Shown piece by piece: positions 26,540-34,860 of a stretch of 64,000 nt of DNA. Origin of the DNA: Prolixibacteraceae bacterium (GTDB taxonomy: Bacteria; Bacteroidota; Bacteroidia; Bacteroidales; Prolixibacteraceae); the NCBI GenBank assembly GCA_019163175.1, contig JAFLKN010000041.1, positions 62,001 through 126,000 of the forward strand, written 5' to 3'. The notes beneath the pieces are model-generated. The model ran no database searches, was not told the origin of the DNA, and saw nothing but the letters and a program-made list of their open reading frames with translations. Position 1 is the stretch's first letter. Each line of letters opens with the position of its first letter. A program made the translations under genes and the position numbers.

Positions 26540-27802
26540 ATGACCTCCAAAGAACGATTTGATATGACTATTAACCACAAGCAACCCGACCGTATAGTGG
26601 TTGATTTAGGTGGAACTGCGGTAACAGGAATCCATGTTCTGGCTGTTGAAAACCTCAGAAAATATTATGGGCTGGAAGCCAGGCCGGTTCGCGTTATCGA
26701 ACCTTATCAAATGCTTGGTTTGGTTGATGATGAATTGATAGAAATGATGGGTATTGATGTTGTTGGTGCCTGGGGCAAAAACAACATGTTTGGTATTTAC
26801 AACCACGAACCGATGAAGGAACTGAAGACTTTTTGGGGTCAAACAGTGCTTGTTCCTGAAGGTTTCAACACAACATACGATGAAAAAGGTGATTTGCTGA
26901 TTCATCCTGAAGGAGATTTGTCAGTACCAGCCTCCGCCCGCATGCCAAAAGCAAGTTATTTTTTCGATGCGGTTATCAGGCAGGAACCCGTTGACGATGA
27001 AAATCTTGATGTCCAGAATAATCTGGAAGAATTTGGTTTGATTACTGACGGTGAATTGCAGTTTTGGAAAGATGCAGCTCAAAATGCTCGCGCTACCGGA
27101 AAGGCAGTTATTGCCGGATTGGGAGGAACAGCCTTGGGTGATATTGCCTTGGTTCCCGGTTTGCAGATGAAACATCCGAAAGGTATTCGCGACATTGCAG
27201 AATGGTATATGAGTACTGTTTTGAGGCCTGATTACGTTCGGTCAATTTTCGACCGGCAGAGCGAGATTGGACTTGAAAACTTCCGTCGCTTGCACGAAGT
27301 AATTGGCGATAATATCGATGCCGTTTTTATTTGCGGAACCGATTTCGGTACTCAGGATTCAACATTTTGTGCACCTGAGCAATTTGACGAATTGTGGTTA
27401 CCGTATTACCGGCGCATAAACGATTGGGTACATTCAAATACTGGTTGGAAAACATTTAAACACTCTTGTGGCGCGGTTGAAACGTTTATGTCGCGTTTTA
27501 TTGATGCTGGTTTCGATATTATTAATCCGGTGCAGGTTGCAGCCAAAGGAATGGATCCGGCCCACCTGAAAAATGCCTATGGCAAAGATCTCGTTTTCTG
27601 GGGTGGAGGTATCGATACGCAAAAAACACTGCCATACTCTACTCCGGAACGGGTGCGCGAAGAAGTCCTTTATTTGTGCGAAATATTTGCTAAAGACGGT
27701 GGATTTGTGTTCAACACGGTTCACAATATTCAAGCTAATGTGCCGGTTGAAAATATTGTAGCTATGGTTGATGCGATTAAAGAATTTAACGGAAGAAACT
27801 AA
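26540..27802 (+). CDS. Uroporphyrinogen decarboxylase-family protein (methyltransferase-like)
   Basis: 420 residues, cytoplasmic. The UroD/MtaA-type barrel is indicated by MTSKERFDMTINHKQPDRIVVD at the start, GTDFGTQ, KTFKHSCGAVETFM and FWGGGIDTQKTLPYSTPERVREE. The HSCG site is where MtaA-like enzymes bind zinc and activate a methyl acceptor; true heme-pathway UroD lacks this set and is shorter (about 345 residues). Many such paralogues sit in carbohydrate clusters of Bacteroidota and allied phyla with no known reaction. It is 25 bp upstream of the GH120 gene and surely co-transcribed. Methyl-group handling on methylated sugars or aglycones is conceivable but unproven. Confidence 0.82.
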   Translation: MTSKERFDMTINHKQPDRIVVDLGGTAVTGIHVLAVENLRKYYGLEARPVRVIEPYQMLGLVDDELIEMMGIDVVGAWGKNNMFGIYNHEPMKELKTFWGQTVLVPEGFNTTYDEKGDLLIHPEGDLSVPASARMPKASYFFDAVIRQEPVDDENLDVQNNLEEFGLITDGELQFWKDAAQNARATGKAVIAGLGGTALGDIALVPGLQMKHPKGIRDIAEWYMSTVLRPDYVRSIFDRQSEIGLENFRRLHEVIGDNIDAVFICGTDFGTQDSTFCAPEQFDELWLPYYRRINDWVHSNTGWKTFKHSCGAVETFMSRFIDAGFDIINPVQVAAKGMDPAHLKNAYGKDLVFWGGGIDTQKTLPYSTPERVREEVLYLCEIFAKDGGFVFNTVHNIQANVPVENIVAMVDAIKEFNGRN

Positions 27803-27827
27803 CATCCCAATTTAAACCTGACTAAAA

Positions 27828-29768
27828 ATGATAAAACTAAAGTCCAAATTGCTGTCGCTATTGTTGTTGATAGCAATTACCGGTTCAGCCAAAGAGTATC
27901 ATGTTTCTGTAAACGGTAATGATCAGAACGAAGGTTCTGTCGCAAAACCATTCCGAACCATCAATTTTGCGGCACAGCTGGCTCAGGCCGGTGATGTTAT
28001 AACCGTTCATGCCGGAACATACCGGGAGCATATCAATCCGGCCAGAGGTGGTGAAAACGATTCCAGGCGAATTATTTACAGGGCAGCTTCCGGCGAAAAA
28101 GTTTCTATCAAAGGTTCTGAGGTGATTACAGGATGGAAAAAGGAAAAAAGCGGAATCTGGAAAGTAGTTATTCCGAACACATTCTTTGGCAATTACAATC
28201 CATACAAAGATTCAATCAATGGCGACTGGTTCAATAATCATGGACGGATTCACCATACCGGAGAGGTTTTTCTGAACGGAAAGTCGCTCTACGAAAAAGA
28301 AACACTCGAAAAAGTTGTCAATCCAGTGGCTGATACTAAAATTCAGGATGTGGAGGGATCGACTTATGCCTGGTACTGCAGTAGTGATAACATGAATACA
28401 ACCCTTTGGGCCAATTTTCACAGTCATGATCCGAACAAGGAATTGGTTGAGATCAGTGCCCGCCCTACTTGCTTTTATCCTGAAAAAATGCGATTAAATT
28501 ACATTACAATTCAGGGATTTAGCATTAGTCAGGCGGCAACGCAATGGGGAGCGCCAACAGCCGAACAGGTGGGTATGATTGCGGCACATTGGTGCAAAGG
28601 CTGGATTATCGAAAATAATGTGATCAGCGATTCCAAATGTTCGGGCATCACACTCGGGAAAGAGCGTGGAACCGGTCACAATGTTTGGTCGGCCGATCAG
28701 GAAAATATTAATCGCGATGGAAACATTCACTACATCGAAGTCTTGTTCAGGGTGCTTCGGAATGGATGGAACAAAGAAAATGTTGGTTCGCACATTGTGC
28801 GTAACAACACCATTTTTAATTGTGAACAGACTGGTATTTGCGGAAGCATGGGAGCAGCATTCAGTACCATCGAAAACAACCACATTTATAACATTTATAC
28901 AAAACGACAATTCTCAGGAGCCGAAATTGGCGGCATTAAATTTCATGCTGCTGTCGATGCACAAATTAAAAATAACCGTATACACCATACCGGAAGGGGC
29001 ATTTGGCTCGATTGGATGACACAGGGAACTCGGGTTTCCGGTAATCTGTTTTATGGGAATGATATGGAAGATATTTTTCTGGAAGTGAATCACGGTCCGT
29101 TTATCGTCGATAATAATATTCTTTTGTCTCCGGTTTCTATCCGCACACAATCAGAAGGCGGAGCTTACTTGCATAACTTGGTTGCAGGTGCTGTTTTTAC
29201 CTGGCCCGATCTCAACCGCTTTACTCCATACTTTTTGCCGCACTCAACCGATATAGGTGCTTTAACAACCGTTCTCGGGGGAGATGACCGCTTTTACAAC
29301 AATATTTTTGTAGGGCAGGGAAATGATCTTTCGAATGATACTTCTAACATCGTAAATCCGTGGGATTCAAAAAACAAATACAGATTTGGGTTGGCTGGTT
29401 ATAATCAGGCGAAAGCACCAGTTTGGATAAGCGGAAATCTATATTATAACGGAGCTAAACCATCGAAAAAAGATTTGAATCAACTTGTTGAACCAGCGTT
29501 CAATCCAGGCATTAATCTGACCGAAGAAGGTGATCATGTTTATCTGAGCATGGCATTTAATCAAAGTTTTACTGGAGTGAAAACACAAATGATTACAACT
29601 GAAGTGCTGGGAAAAGCAAAAATTCCAAAAGCAAGATTTGATAATCCCGATGGCTCACCATTAAAAATTGATATCGATTATTTGGGAAAGAAACGCTCCG
29701 AAACCAATCCATCGGCCGGACCTTTTGAAAAACCGGAGACGGGAGAATTAAAGTTGAAGCTTTGGTAA
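27828..29768 (+). CDS. Secreted beta-xylosidase, GH120 (right-handed beta-helix)
   Basis: 646 residues with a signal peptide ending near Ala21. The start KEYHVSVNGNDQNEGSVAKPF and the repeated beta-helix turns (GWIIENNVISDSKCSGI, SHIVRNNTIFNCEQTGI) give a parallel beta-helix. The order of blocks (KGSEVITGW, FFGNYNPYKDSINGDW, CFYPEKMRLNYITIQGF, RGIWLDWMTQGTRV, FLEVNHGPFIVDNNI) matches my memory of the GH120 beta-xylosidase XylC of Thermoanaerobacterium. The two catalytic acids align to Asp395 (IWLDW) and Glu419 (FLEVNHGP). It would release xylose from xylo-oligosaccharides in the periplasm or outside. Length fits the family (about 640). Paired with the UroD-family gene. Confidence 0.85.
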   Translation: MIKLKSKLLSLLLLIAITGSAKEYHVSVNGNDQNEGSVAKPFRTINFAAQLAQAGDVITVHAGTYREHINPARGGENDSRRIIYRAASGEKVSIKGSEVITGWKKEKSGIWKVVIPNTFFGNYNPYKDSINGDWFNNHGRIHHTGEVFLNGKSLYEKETLEKVVNPVADTKIQDVEGSTYAWYCSSDNMNTTLWANFHSHDPNKELVEISARPTCFYPEKMRLNYITIQGFSISQAATQWGAPTAEQVGMIAAHWCKGWIIENNVISDSKCSGITLGKERGTGHNVWSADQENINRDGNIHYIEVLFRVLRNGWNKENVGSHIVRNNTIFNCEQTGICGSMGAAFSTIENNHIYNIYTKRQFSGAEIGGIKFHAAVDAQIKNNRIHHTGRGIWLDWMTQGTRVSGNLFYGNDMEDIFLEVNHGPFIVDNNILLSPVSIRTQSEGGAYLHNLVAGAVFTWPDLNRFTPYFLPHSTDIGALTTVLGGDDRFYNNIFVGQGNDLSNDTSNIVNPWDSKNKYRFGLAGYNQAKAPVWISGNLYYNGAKPSKKDLNQLVEPAFNPGINLTEEGDHVYLSMAFNQSFTGVKTQMITTEVLGKAKIPKARFDNPDGSPLKIDIDYLGKKRSETNPSAGPFEKPETGELKLKLW

Positions 29769-29920
29769 GTAAAAAGAGTTTTAGGTTTGCATGTAAAATC
29801 AGTCTTGTTAGATTTCAGAATTAGGACAGGACACTTTCTCATGTTGAATTTAGAAAATGGCTTTTTAATTCATAGCGGAATTCCTTCTTTTGCACCTACT
29901 ATAAATTACTCTAAAAATTT

Positions 29921-30700
29921 ATGAAGTCTACAAAACAAATCTGGCAGAAATGGTCAACCACCGTAAAAGTATTGCCACTTATTTTATTAGTCGCGTTTTT
30001 AAAGCTTCTTTCGCACAAGTTTGGGTTGGAAGTTATGGAGCTAAATGCACTATTTACCAGTCTTGTTGCCGGTACAATCTTTCTTATCGGTTTTCTGATT
30101 AGCGGAGTACTTTCTGACTACAAGGAAAGTGAGAAAATACCCAACGAATTAACTGCTTCGATAAAATCGTTAACTGATGATGCCTATACCATCTGGAAAA
30201 GCAAAAATTCAGCAACAGCTCGCGAATTTATTGATTTCCAAAAGGGATTTCTGGACTCCGTTATTATGTGGTTTTATAAAAAGGAACGGACAAAAACCTT
30301 ATTGGAAAAAATCAGTCAGATGAATGATTTCTTTGTTGAGTTGGATAAAGAAGGAATCATTCCGGCTTATATAGTCAAAATGAAAAATGAGCAAAACAAT
30401 ATACGGAAACTTATTCTTCGGGTTGATACTATTCGGGATACGGACTTTATTGGTTCTGCTTATGCTATTGTTGAAACAATGGGTTTCCTGACCGGATTGG
30501 GTCTGATCATGATAAAGATAGAGCCATTTTATGCATCACTATTTGTTACTTTGTTGGTTACATTTTTGATGTCTTATATGGTTTTTCTGATTATCGACCT
30601 CGATAATCCGTTTGACTATTCAACTAAGGGCGAAAGCGGTACTGAAATCTCATTGAAACCACTTCATGATTTAGATTTGGTAATGAAGGATTTTAATTAA
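29921..30700 (+). CDS. Bestrophin-like (DUF4239-type) membrane protein, tentative
   Basis: 259 residues. Two helices at about 18-62 and two at about 185-222 flank a 120-residue charged, helical cytoplasmic part (ESEKIPNELTASIKSL, RTKTLLEKISQMNDFFVELD). The stretch SGVLSDYKESEKIPNE after helix 2 and the exit IIDLDNPFDY resemble DUF4239/bestrophin-like proteins, putative anion channels. No signal peptide and no partner gene: it stands alone 152 bp after GH120 and ends at a strong terminator. The family is a resemblance, not a certainty. Confidence 0.55.
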   Translation: MKSTKQIWQKWSTTVKVLPLILLVAFLKLLSHKFGLEVMELNALFTSLVAGTIFLIGFLISGVLSDYKESEKIPNELTASIKSLTDDAYTIWKSKNSATAREFIDFQKGFLDSVIMWFYKKERTKTLLEKISQMNDFFVELDKEGIIPAYIVKMKNEQNNIRKLILRVDTIRDTDFIGSAYAIVETMGFLTGLGLIMIKIEPFYASLFVTLLVTFLMSYMVFLIIDLDNPFDYSTKGESGTEISLKPLHDLDLVMKDFN

Positions 30701-30703
30701 AAG

Positions 30704-30740
30704 CAAAAGAGGCTGATCCCAAGTGGGTCAGCCTCTTTTG
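30704..30740. terminator. Bidirectional terminator between the bestrophin-like gene and citrate synthase
   Basis: CAAAAGAGGCTGA / TCAGCCTCTTTTG (30704-30716 with 30728-30740) plus CCC/GGG inside, with one bulged T and a 4-nt loop. T-rich on both exits. It sits between convergent genes and can serve both. Confidence 0.88.
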
Positions 30741-30759
30741 ATATCTGAAAGAATCAGTT

Positions 30760-32076
30760 TTATTCTGATCTTGGAATGCCTGCTTTGTTCAGGAACCATT
30801 CCATTGTTTGTGAGTTCGGACGTTCAATAGGAAGTCCGTACACACGGTCGAAAACCAATGAGGACAGTACACCAAGTGAGCGTGAAACTCCAAACAGAAC
30901 TGTGTAGAAATTAGATTCGGTGATGCCGTAATGATTGAGTAATGCACCACTAAATGCGTCCACATTTGGCCATGGATTTTTAATTTTTCCTGTTGCATCA
31001 AGAATTGGCGGAGCAACCCGATAAATGGCATTTACAGTATTAATCAACTTGTCGTTTACAATGTATTTTTCGGCAAATTGCTGCTGAACTGTGAAACGTG
31101 GATCGGTGATACGCAAAACAGCATGTCCGTAACCAGGAACTACTCTTCCCTGAATCAGAGTCTGTTCGATGTAATTTGCAATCTGCTGATCTGTAGGTTC
31201 ATCAGTTCCAATTTGTTGGAGCATTTCTGCTATCCAATCCATTACTTCCTGATTGGCAAAACCGTGCAATGGACCTGCTAATCCAACCATTCCGGCAGCA
31301 AAAGCATAATAAGCATTGCTTAAAGCAGAACCTACCAGGTGAGTGGCATGTGCTGAAACATTTCCTCCTTCATGGTCGGCATGAATTACCATGTACAAGC
31401 GCAGAAGACGTTTCACTTCAACTGAATCGTGACCCATCATATGAGCAAGGTTTCCTGCCCAGTCAAGAGTTGGGTTTGGCTCAATATGATTTCCATTGTG
31501 GTAAATACGGCGATAAATATAAGCCGCAATACGAGGCAGACGAGCAATTAGGGTCATCACATCTTCGTACATGAAATCCCAATAGAATTTTTTATTTACT
31601 CCAGCACGATACGCTTTCATGAATACAGAATCGTATGCCATTGAAAGGATTGCTGTACTAAATTGGGTCATTGGACGACTGTTTTTAGGCAAAGCATCGA
31701 TCACATCGAAAACGTGTTGTGGTACGTGCGCACGGGTTGCCCAGTCTTTCGAAATATTGATTACATCTTCCTTTTCAGGTATTTCACCAATCATCATCAG
31801 GTAAAACAATCCTTCAGGAAGTGGTTCTCCGTCTTTATCAAGTTTTGGGAGTTTTTCCTGTAATTCAGGCAGTGAGTAACCACGGAAACGGATACCTTCA
31901 TTTGCATCAAGTTTTGATGTCTCCGTTAACAAGGCAGGTATACCTTTCATGCCCGAAAGTACCTGGTCAATAGTTACCTGACCAAGAACAACATCACCAT
32001 GATCTTTTCTAAGTTTTTGAATATCAACCATGCTTTTCATGGCTTTTTCATAGAACCTGTTTTTAATGTATTCCAT
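30760..32076 (-). CDS. gltA: Citrate synthase, mitochondrial-like type I
   Basis: 438 residues. Condenses oxaloacetate with acetyl-CoA to citrate. The catalytic His-His-Asp set is present in GGNVSAHATHLVGS, VPGYGHAVLRITDPR and NVDAFSGALLNHYG. HADHEGGNVSAHATHLVGSA and GLAGPLHGFANQEVMDW are nearly word for word those of eukaryotic mitochondrial citrate synthase and differ from the usual hexameric bacterial enzyme. It is the last gene of the acn-icd-icd-gltA cluster, 45 bp behind the second isocitrate dehydrogenase, and ends in a bidirectional terminator. Mitochondrial-like TCA enzymes are known from Bacteroides, so this is a phylum trait rather than a local transfer. Confidence 0.95.
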   Translation of the reverse strand: MEYIKNRFYEKAMKSMVDIQKLRKDHGDVVLGQVTIDQVLSGMKGIPALLTETSKLDANEGIRFRGYSLPELQEKLPKLDKDGEPLPEGLFYLMMIGEIPEKEDVINISKDWATRAHVPQHVFDVIDALPKNSRPMTQFSTAILSMAYDSVFMKAYRAGVNKKFYWDFMYEDVMTLIARLPRIAAYIYRRIYHNGNHIEPNPTLDWAGNLAHMMGHDSVEVKRLLRLYMVIHADHEGGNVSAHATHLVGSALSNAYYAFAAGMVGLAGPLHGFANQEVMDWIAEMLQQIGTDEPTDQQIANYIEQTLIQGRVVPGYGHAVLRITDPRFTVQQQFAEKYIVNDKLINTVNAIYRVAPPILDATGKIKNPWPNVDAFSGALLNHYGITESNFYTVLFGVSRSLGVLSSLVFDRVYGLPIERPNSQTMEWFLNKAGIPRSE

Positions 32077-32121
32077 AATATATAGGGTTTTTAAATTTTA
32101 GTTGGAATAAACTTTCCTAAA

Positions 32122-33387
32122 TTAATGAATATTTCGGATTATCTCGTCTGCAAAATCCGAAGTCGATAATAAAGTTGCACCTTCCATCATACTAAACAAA
32201 TCAGAAGTAACTTTTCGTTTCGAGAATGTATGTTCCATAGCATCGTAAACATGTTCAGCGGCCTTATACCAACCTAAATATTCGAGTAGCATGGCTCCTG
32301 AAAGGATAAGCGATCCGGGATTCGCTTTTCCGGTTCCGGCAATATTAGGTGCTGTCCCATGGGTCGCTTCAAAAATAGCGTAACCGCTGTTGTAATTGAT
32401 GTTAGCTCCTGGCGAAATTCCAATACCACCAACCATTGCTGCCAATTGATCCGAAACGTAGTCGCCATTCAGGTTTAATGTAGCAATTACCGAATGGTCA
32501 AACGGATGCAATAAACTTTCCTGAAGAAAGGCATCGGTGATACAATCTTTAATGATCACTTTCCCAGATGCTTTTGCAGCTTCCATCGAAGCATTTGCTT
32601 CTGCTTTGCCCAATTGCTTTTCGATTTGCTGATATTGTTTCCAGGTAAATGTATGGTCGGCAAATTCAGTTTCGGCTAAGTCGTATCCCCAGTTTTTGAA
32701 AGCTCCTTCGGTAAATTTCATGATATTACCTTTATGAACGATCGTAACTGAAGGAAGTTCGCGTGCTATAGCATATTGGATAGCTGCTTTAATAAGCCGT
32801 ACCGAACCTTCTTTTGAAACAGGTTTTACGCCGAAGGAACTGGTTTCAGGGAAACGAATTACCTCGACACCCATTTCGTTGATCAGAAAATCGCGGAACT
32901 TGATGGCCTTTTCAGTGCCTGTCATAAATTCAATTCCGGCATAAATATCCTCGGTATTTTCTCTGAAAATATGCATGTCGACCAATTCCGGATACCTGAT
33001 AGGTGAGGGGACACCCTTGAACCAACGGATAGGACGGAGGCAAACATACAAGTCTAACGTTTGGCGAAGTGCTACATTAAGAGAGCGGATACCATCGCCA
33101 ACTGGTGTTTCGAGCGGACCTTTTATTCCAACCAAATACTCCTGAAAAGCTTCAAGCGTTTCGTCTGGCATGTATGTTCCGGTTAGTTCAAAGGCTTTTT
33201 TACCAGCCAGAACTTCTTTCCAGACGATCTTCTTTGAATCACCATACGCTGCTTTTACAGCAGCATTAATAACCCGCTGGCTAGGTTCAGTAATGTCTTT
33301 CCCGATTCCATCCCCTTCAATAAATGGAATAATTGGCTGATCAGGGACGATTAACTGGCCATCTTTAAACTGTATGTTTTGACTCAT
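32122..33387 (-). CDS. icd: Isocitrate dehydrogenase, bacterial type, with NAD-type cofactor pocket
   Basis: 421 residues, E. coli Icd-like throughout ([20 protein letters not shown] with substrate-binding Ser102; [18 protein letters not shown]). Oxidatively decarboxylates isocitrate to 2-oxoglutarate. At the cofactor site it differs from NADP-specific E. coli Icd. Aligning [17 protein letters not shown] and [13 protein letters not shown] gives Tyr336 for Cys332, Asn348 for Lys344, Ile349 for Tyr345, Ala355 for Val351, Ser395 for Tyr391 and Ser399 for Arg395. Four of these are exactly the changes used to switch E. coli Icd to NAD. I infer NAD preference. It lies directly downstream of a eukaryotic-type NADP enzyme, separated by a palindromic element. 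Confidence 0.92.
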   Translation of the reverse strand: MSQNIQFKDGQLIVPDQPIIPFIEGDGIGKDITEPSQRVINAAVKAAYGDSKKIVWKEVLAGKKAFELTGTYMPDETLEAFQEYLVGIKGPLETPVGDGIRSLNVALRQTLDLYVCLRPIRWFKGVPSPIRYPELVDMHIFRENTEDIYAGIEFMTGTEKAIKFRDFLINEMGVEVIRFPETSSFGVKPVSKEGSVRLIKAAIQYAIARELPSVTIVHKGNIMKFTEGAFKNWGYDLAETEFADHTFTWKQYQQIEKQLGKAEANASMEAAKASGKVIIKDCITDAFLQESLLHPFDHSVIATLNLNGDYVSDQLAAMVGGIGISPGANINYNSGYAIFEATHGTAPNIAGTGKANPGSLILSGAMLLEYLGWYKAAEHVYDAMEHTFSKRKVTSDLFSMMEGATLLSTSDFADEIIRNIH

Positions 33388-33404
33388 AATTTACTGATTT
33401 ATTT

Positions 33405-33514
33405 TCAATGTCATTGATAGTCATTAAGTCATTCAATTGTCAGCATTTAACTTCGATTCGATATTTTACTATGAATGACGTGAAACAAATGACTACAAAT
33501 GAAAGTAGTCACTG
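33405..33514. repeat. Palindromic element of iterated GTCATT/AATGAC words
   Basis: The left arm carries three GTCATT words (33410, 33420, 33428). The right arm carries two AATGAC words (33474, 33488) plus AATGAA. The whole can fold into a long imperfect hairpin around an AT-rich centre. It fills the 154-bp spacer between the two isocitrate dehydrogenase genes. A second element of the same design is at 39764-39915. Confidence 0.6.
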
Positions 33515-33541
33515 CATAAACTATTGAATTCAGACCACTTC

Positions 33542-34771
33542 TTAGTTTAACTTCTTCTGGAGATTGGCGTCGATCGCATCCAAAAATCCTTCAGTCGTCA
33601 GGTAATTTTCTGTTTTTAAATCATCACCATAAACAATCAAAGCTAAATCTTTGGTCATTTTACCTTCTTCAACAGTTTCAATACAGACTTGTTCCAGAGC
33701 CAATGAAAAATCAATCAAAGCCTGGTTACCATCCAATTTCCCACGGAAAGCCAAACCACGTGTCCATGCATAAATTGATGCAATCGGGTTGGTCGAAGTT
33801 GGTTTGCCTTGTTGGTGCATCCGGTAATGCCGGGTCACTGTACCATGAGCTGCTTCAGCTTCCATTGTTTTTCCGTCAGGAGTAATCAAAGTTGAAGTCA
33901 TTAATCCGAGTGAGCCAAATCCCTGTGCGACGGTGTCCGATTGAACATCGCCATCATAGTTTTTGCAGGCCCAAACAAATCCACCTTCCCATTTCATACA
34001 GGCAGCTACCATGTCATCGATCAAACGGTGTTCGTAGGTAATTCCGGCGGCATCAAAAGCTGATTTAAATTCAGTATCAAATACATCCTGAAAAATATCT
34101 TTGAAACGTCCATCGTATTTTTTCAGGATGGTGTTTTTGGTTGAAAGGTAAAGTGGCCATTTTTTAGCCAACGCCTGATTCATACAAGCACGCGCAAAAC
34201 CAGTGATCGATTCGTCAGTATTGTACATGGCCATCGCCACGCCATCACCTGCAAAGTCGTATACTTCGAACGAAGATTCCTTGCTGCCATCTTCGGGTGT
34301 GAATGTAATGGTGAGTTTGCCTTTTCCTTTGGTCACAAAGTCGGTTGCACGATATTGATCTCCAAAAGCATGACGACCGATGCAAATGGGTTGTTTCCAA
34401 CCTGGCACCAGACGTGGAATATTACTGATGATGATAGGTTCACGGAAAACAGTGCCATCCAGAATGTTGCGGATGGTTCCGTTTGGTGATTTCCACATTT
34501 TTTTCAATCCGAATTCAACAACACGCGCTTCATCTGGAGTAATGGTGGCACATTTGATACCAACGCCATATTTTTTGATTGCATTAGCTGCATCAATAGT
34601 TACCTGATCGTTTGTTTCATCACGGTATTCCATCCCCAAATCGTAGTATTTAATATCTACATCGAGGTAAGGAAAAATCAGTTTCTCTTTAATGAACGAC
34701 CAGATTACACGGGTCATTTCATCCCCATCCAGCTCAACAACCGGGTTTGCTACTTTGATTTTTTGTTTCAT
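33542..34771 (-). CDS. NADP-dependent isocitrate dehydrogenase, eukaryotic (type II) form
   Basis: 409 residues from the ATG at 34771 ([20 protein letters not shown]); an upstream ATG adds ten unlikely residues. The sequence closely follows human IDH1/IDH2: [20 protein letters not shown] with the arginine equivalent to IDH1 Arg132, GDQYRATDF, and [17 protein letters not shown] with the Arg-His pair that binds the NADP 2'-phosphate, then [16 protein letters not shown]. It therefore makes NADPH while decarboxylating isocitrate. It follows aconitase by 89 bp and precedes the NAD-like paralogue. Both are intact, so neither looks like a decaying copy. Confidence 0.95.
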   Translation of the reverse strand: MKQKIKVANPVVELDGDEMTRVIWSFIKEKLIFPYLDVDIKYYDLGMEYRDETNDQVTIDAANAIKKYGVGIKCATITPDEARVVEFGLKKMWKSPNGTIRNILDGTVFREPIIISNIPRLVPGWKQPICIGRHAFGDQYRATDFVTKGKGKLTITFTPEDGSKESSFEVYDFAGDGVAMAMYNTDESITGFARACMNQALAKKWPLYLSTKNTILKKYDGRFKDIFQDVFDTEFKSAFDAAGITYEHRLIDDMVAACMKWEGGFVWACKNYDGDVQSDTVAQGFGSLGLMTSTLITPDGKTMEAEAAHGTVTRHYRMHQQGKPTSTNPIASIYAWTRGLAFRGKLDGNQALIDFSLALEQVCIETVEEGKMTKDLALIVYGDDLKTENYLTTEGFLDAIDANLQKKLN

Positions 34772-34784
34772 TTTTTTAGAATTT

Positions 34785-34850
34785 TCACCACATAGGCACA
34801 TAGGTCACATAGTTCTAATTATTCTATGTGTGCTATGTGTCTATATGGTT
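34785..34850. repeat. Palindromic element of iterated CACATAG words
   Basis: Three CACATAG words (34789, 34797, 34806) face two CTATGTG words (34824, 34833) and a variant CTATATG (34841) across an 11-nt loop (34813-34823). The arms pair over about 27 positions with five mismatches. It occupies nearly the whole spacer between aconitase and the NADP isocitrate dehydrogenase, so it is transcribed with the operon. Confidence 0.75.
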
Positions 34851-34860
34851 GTTTTTATGA

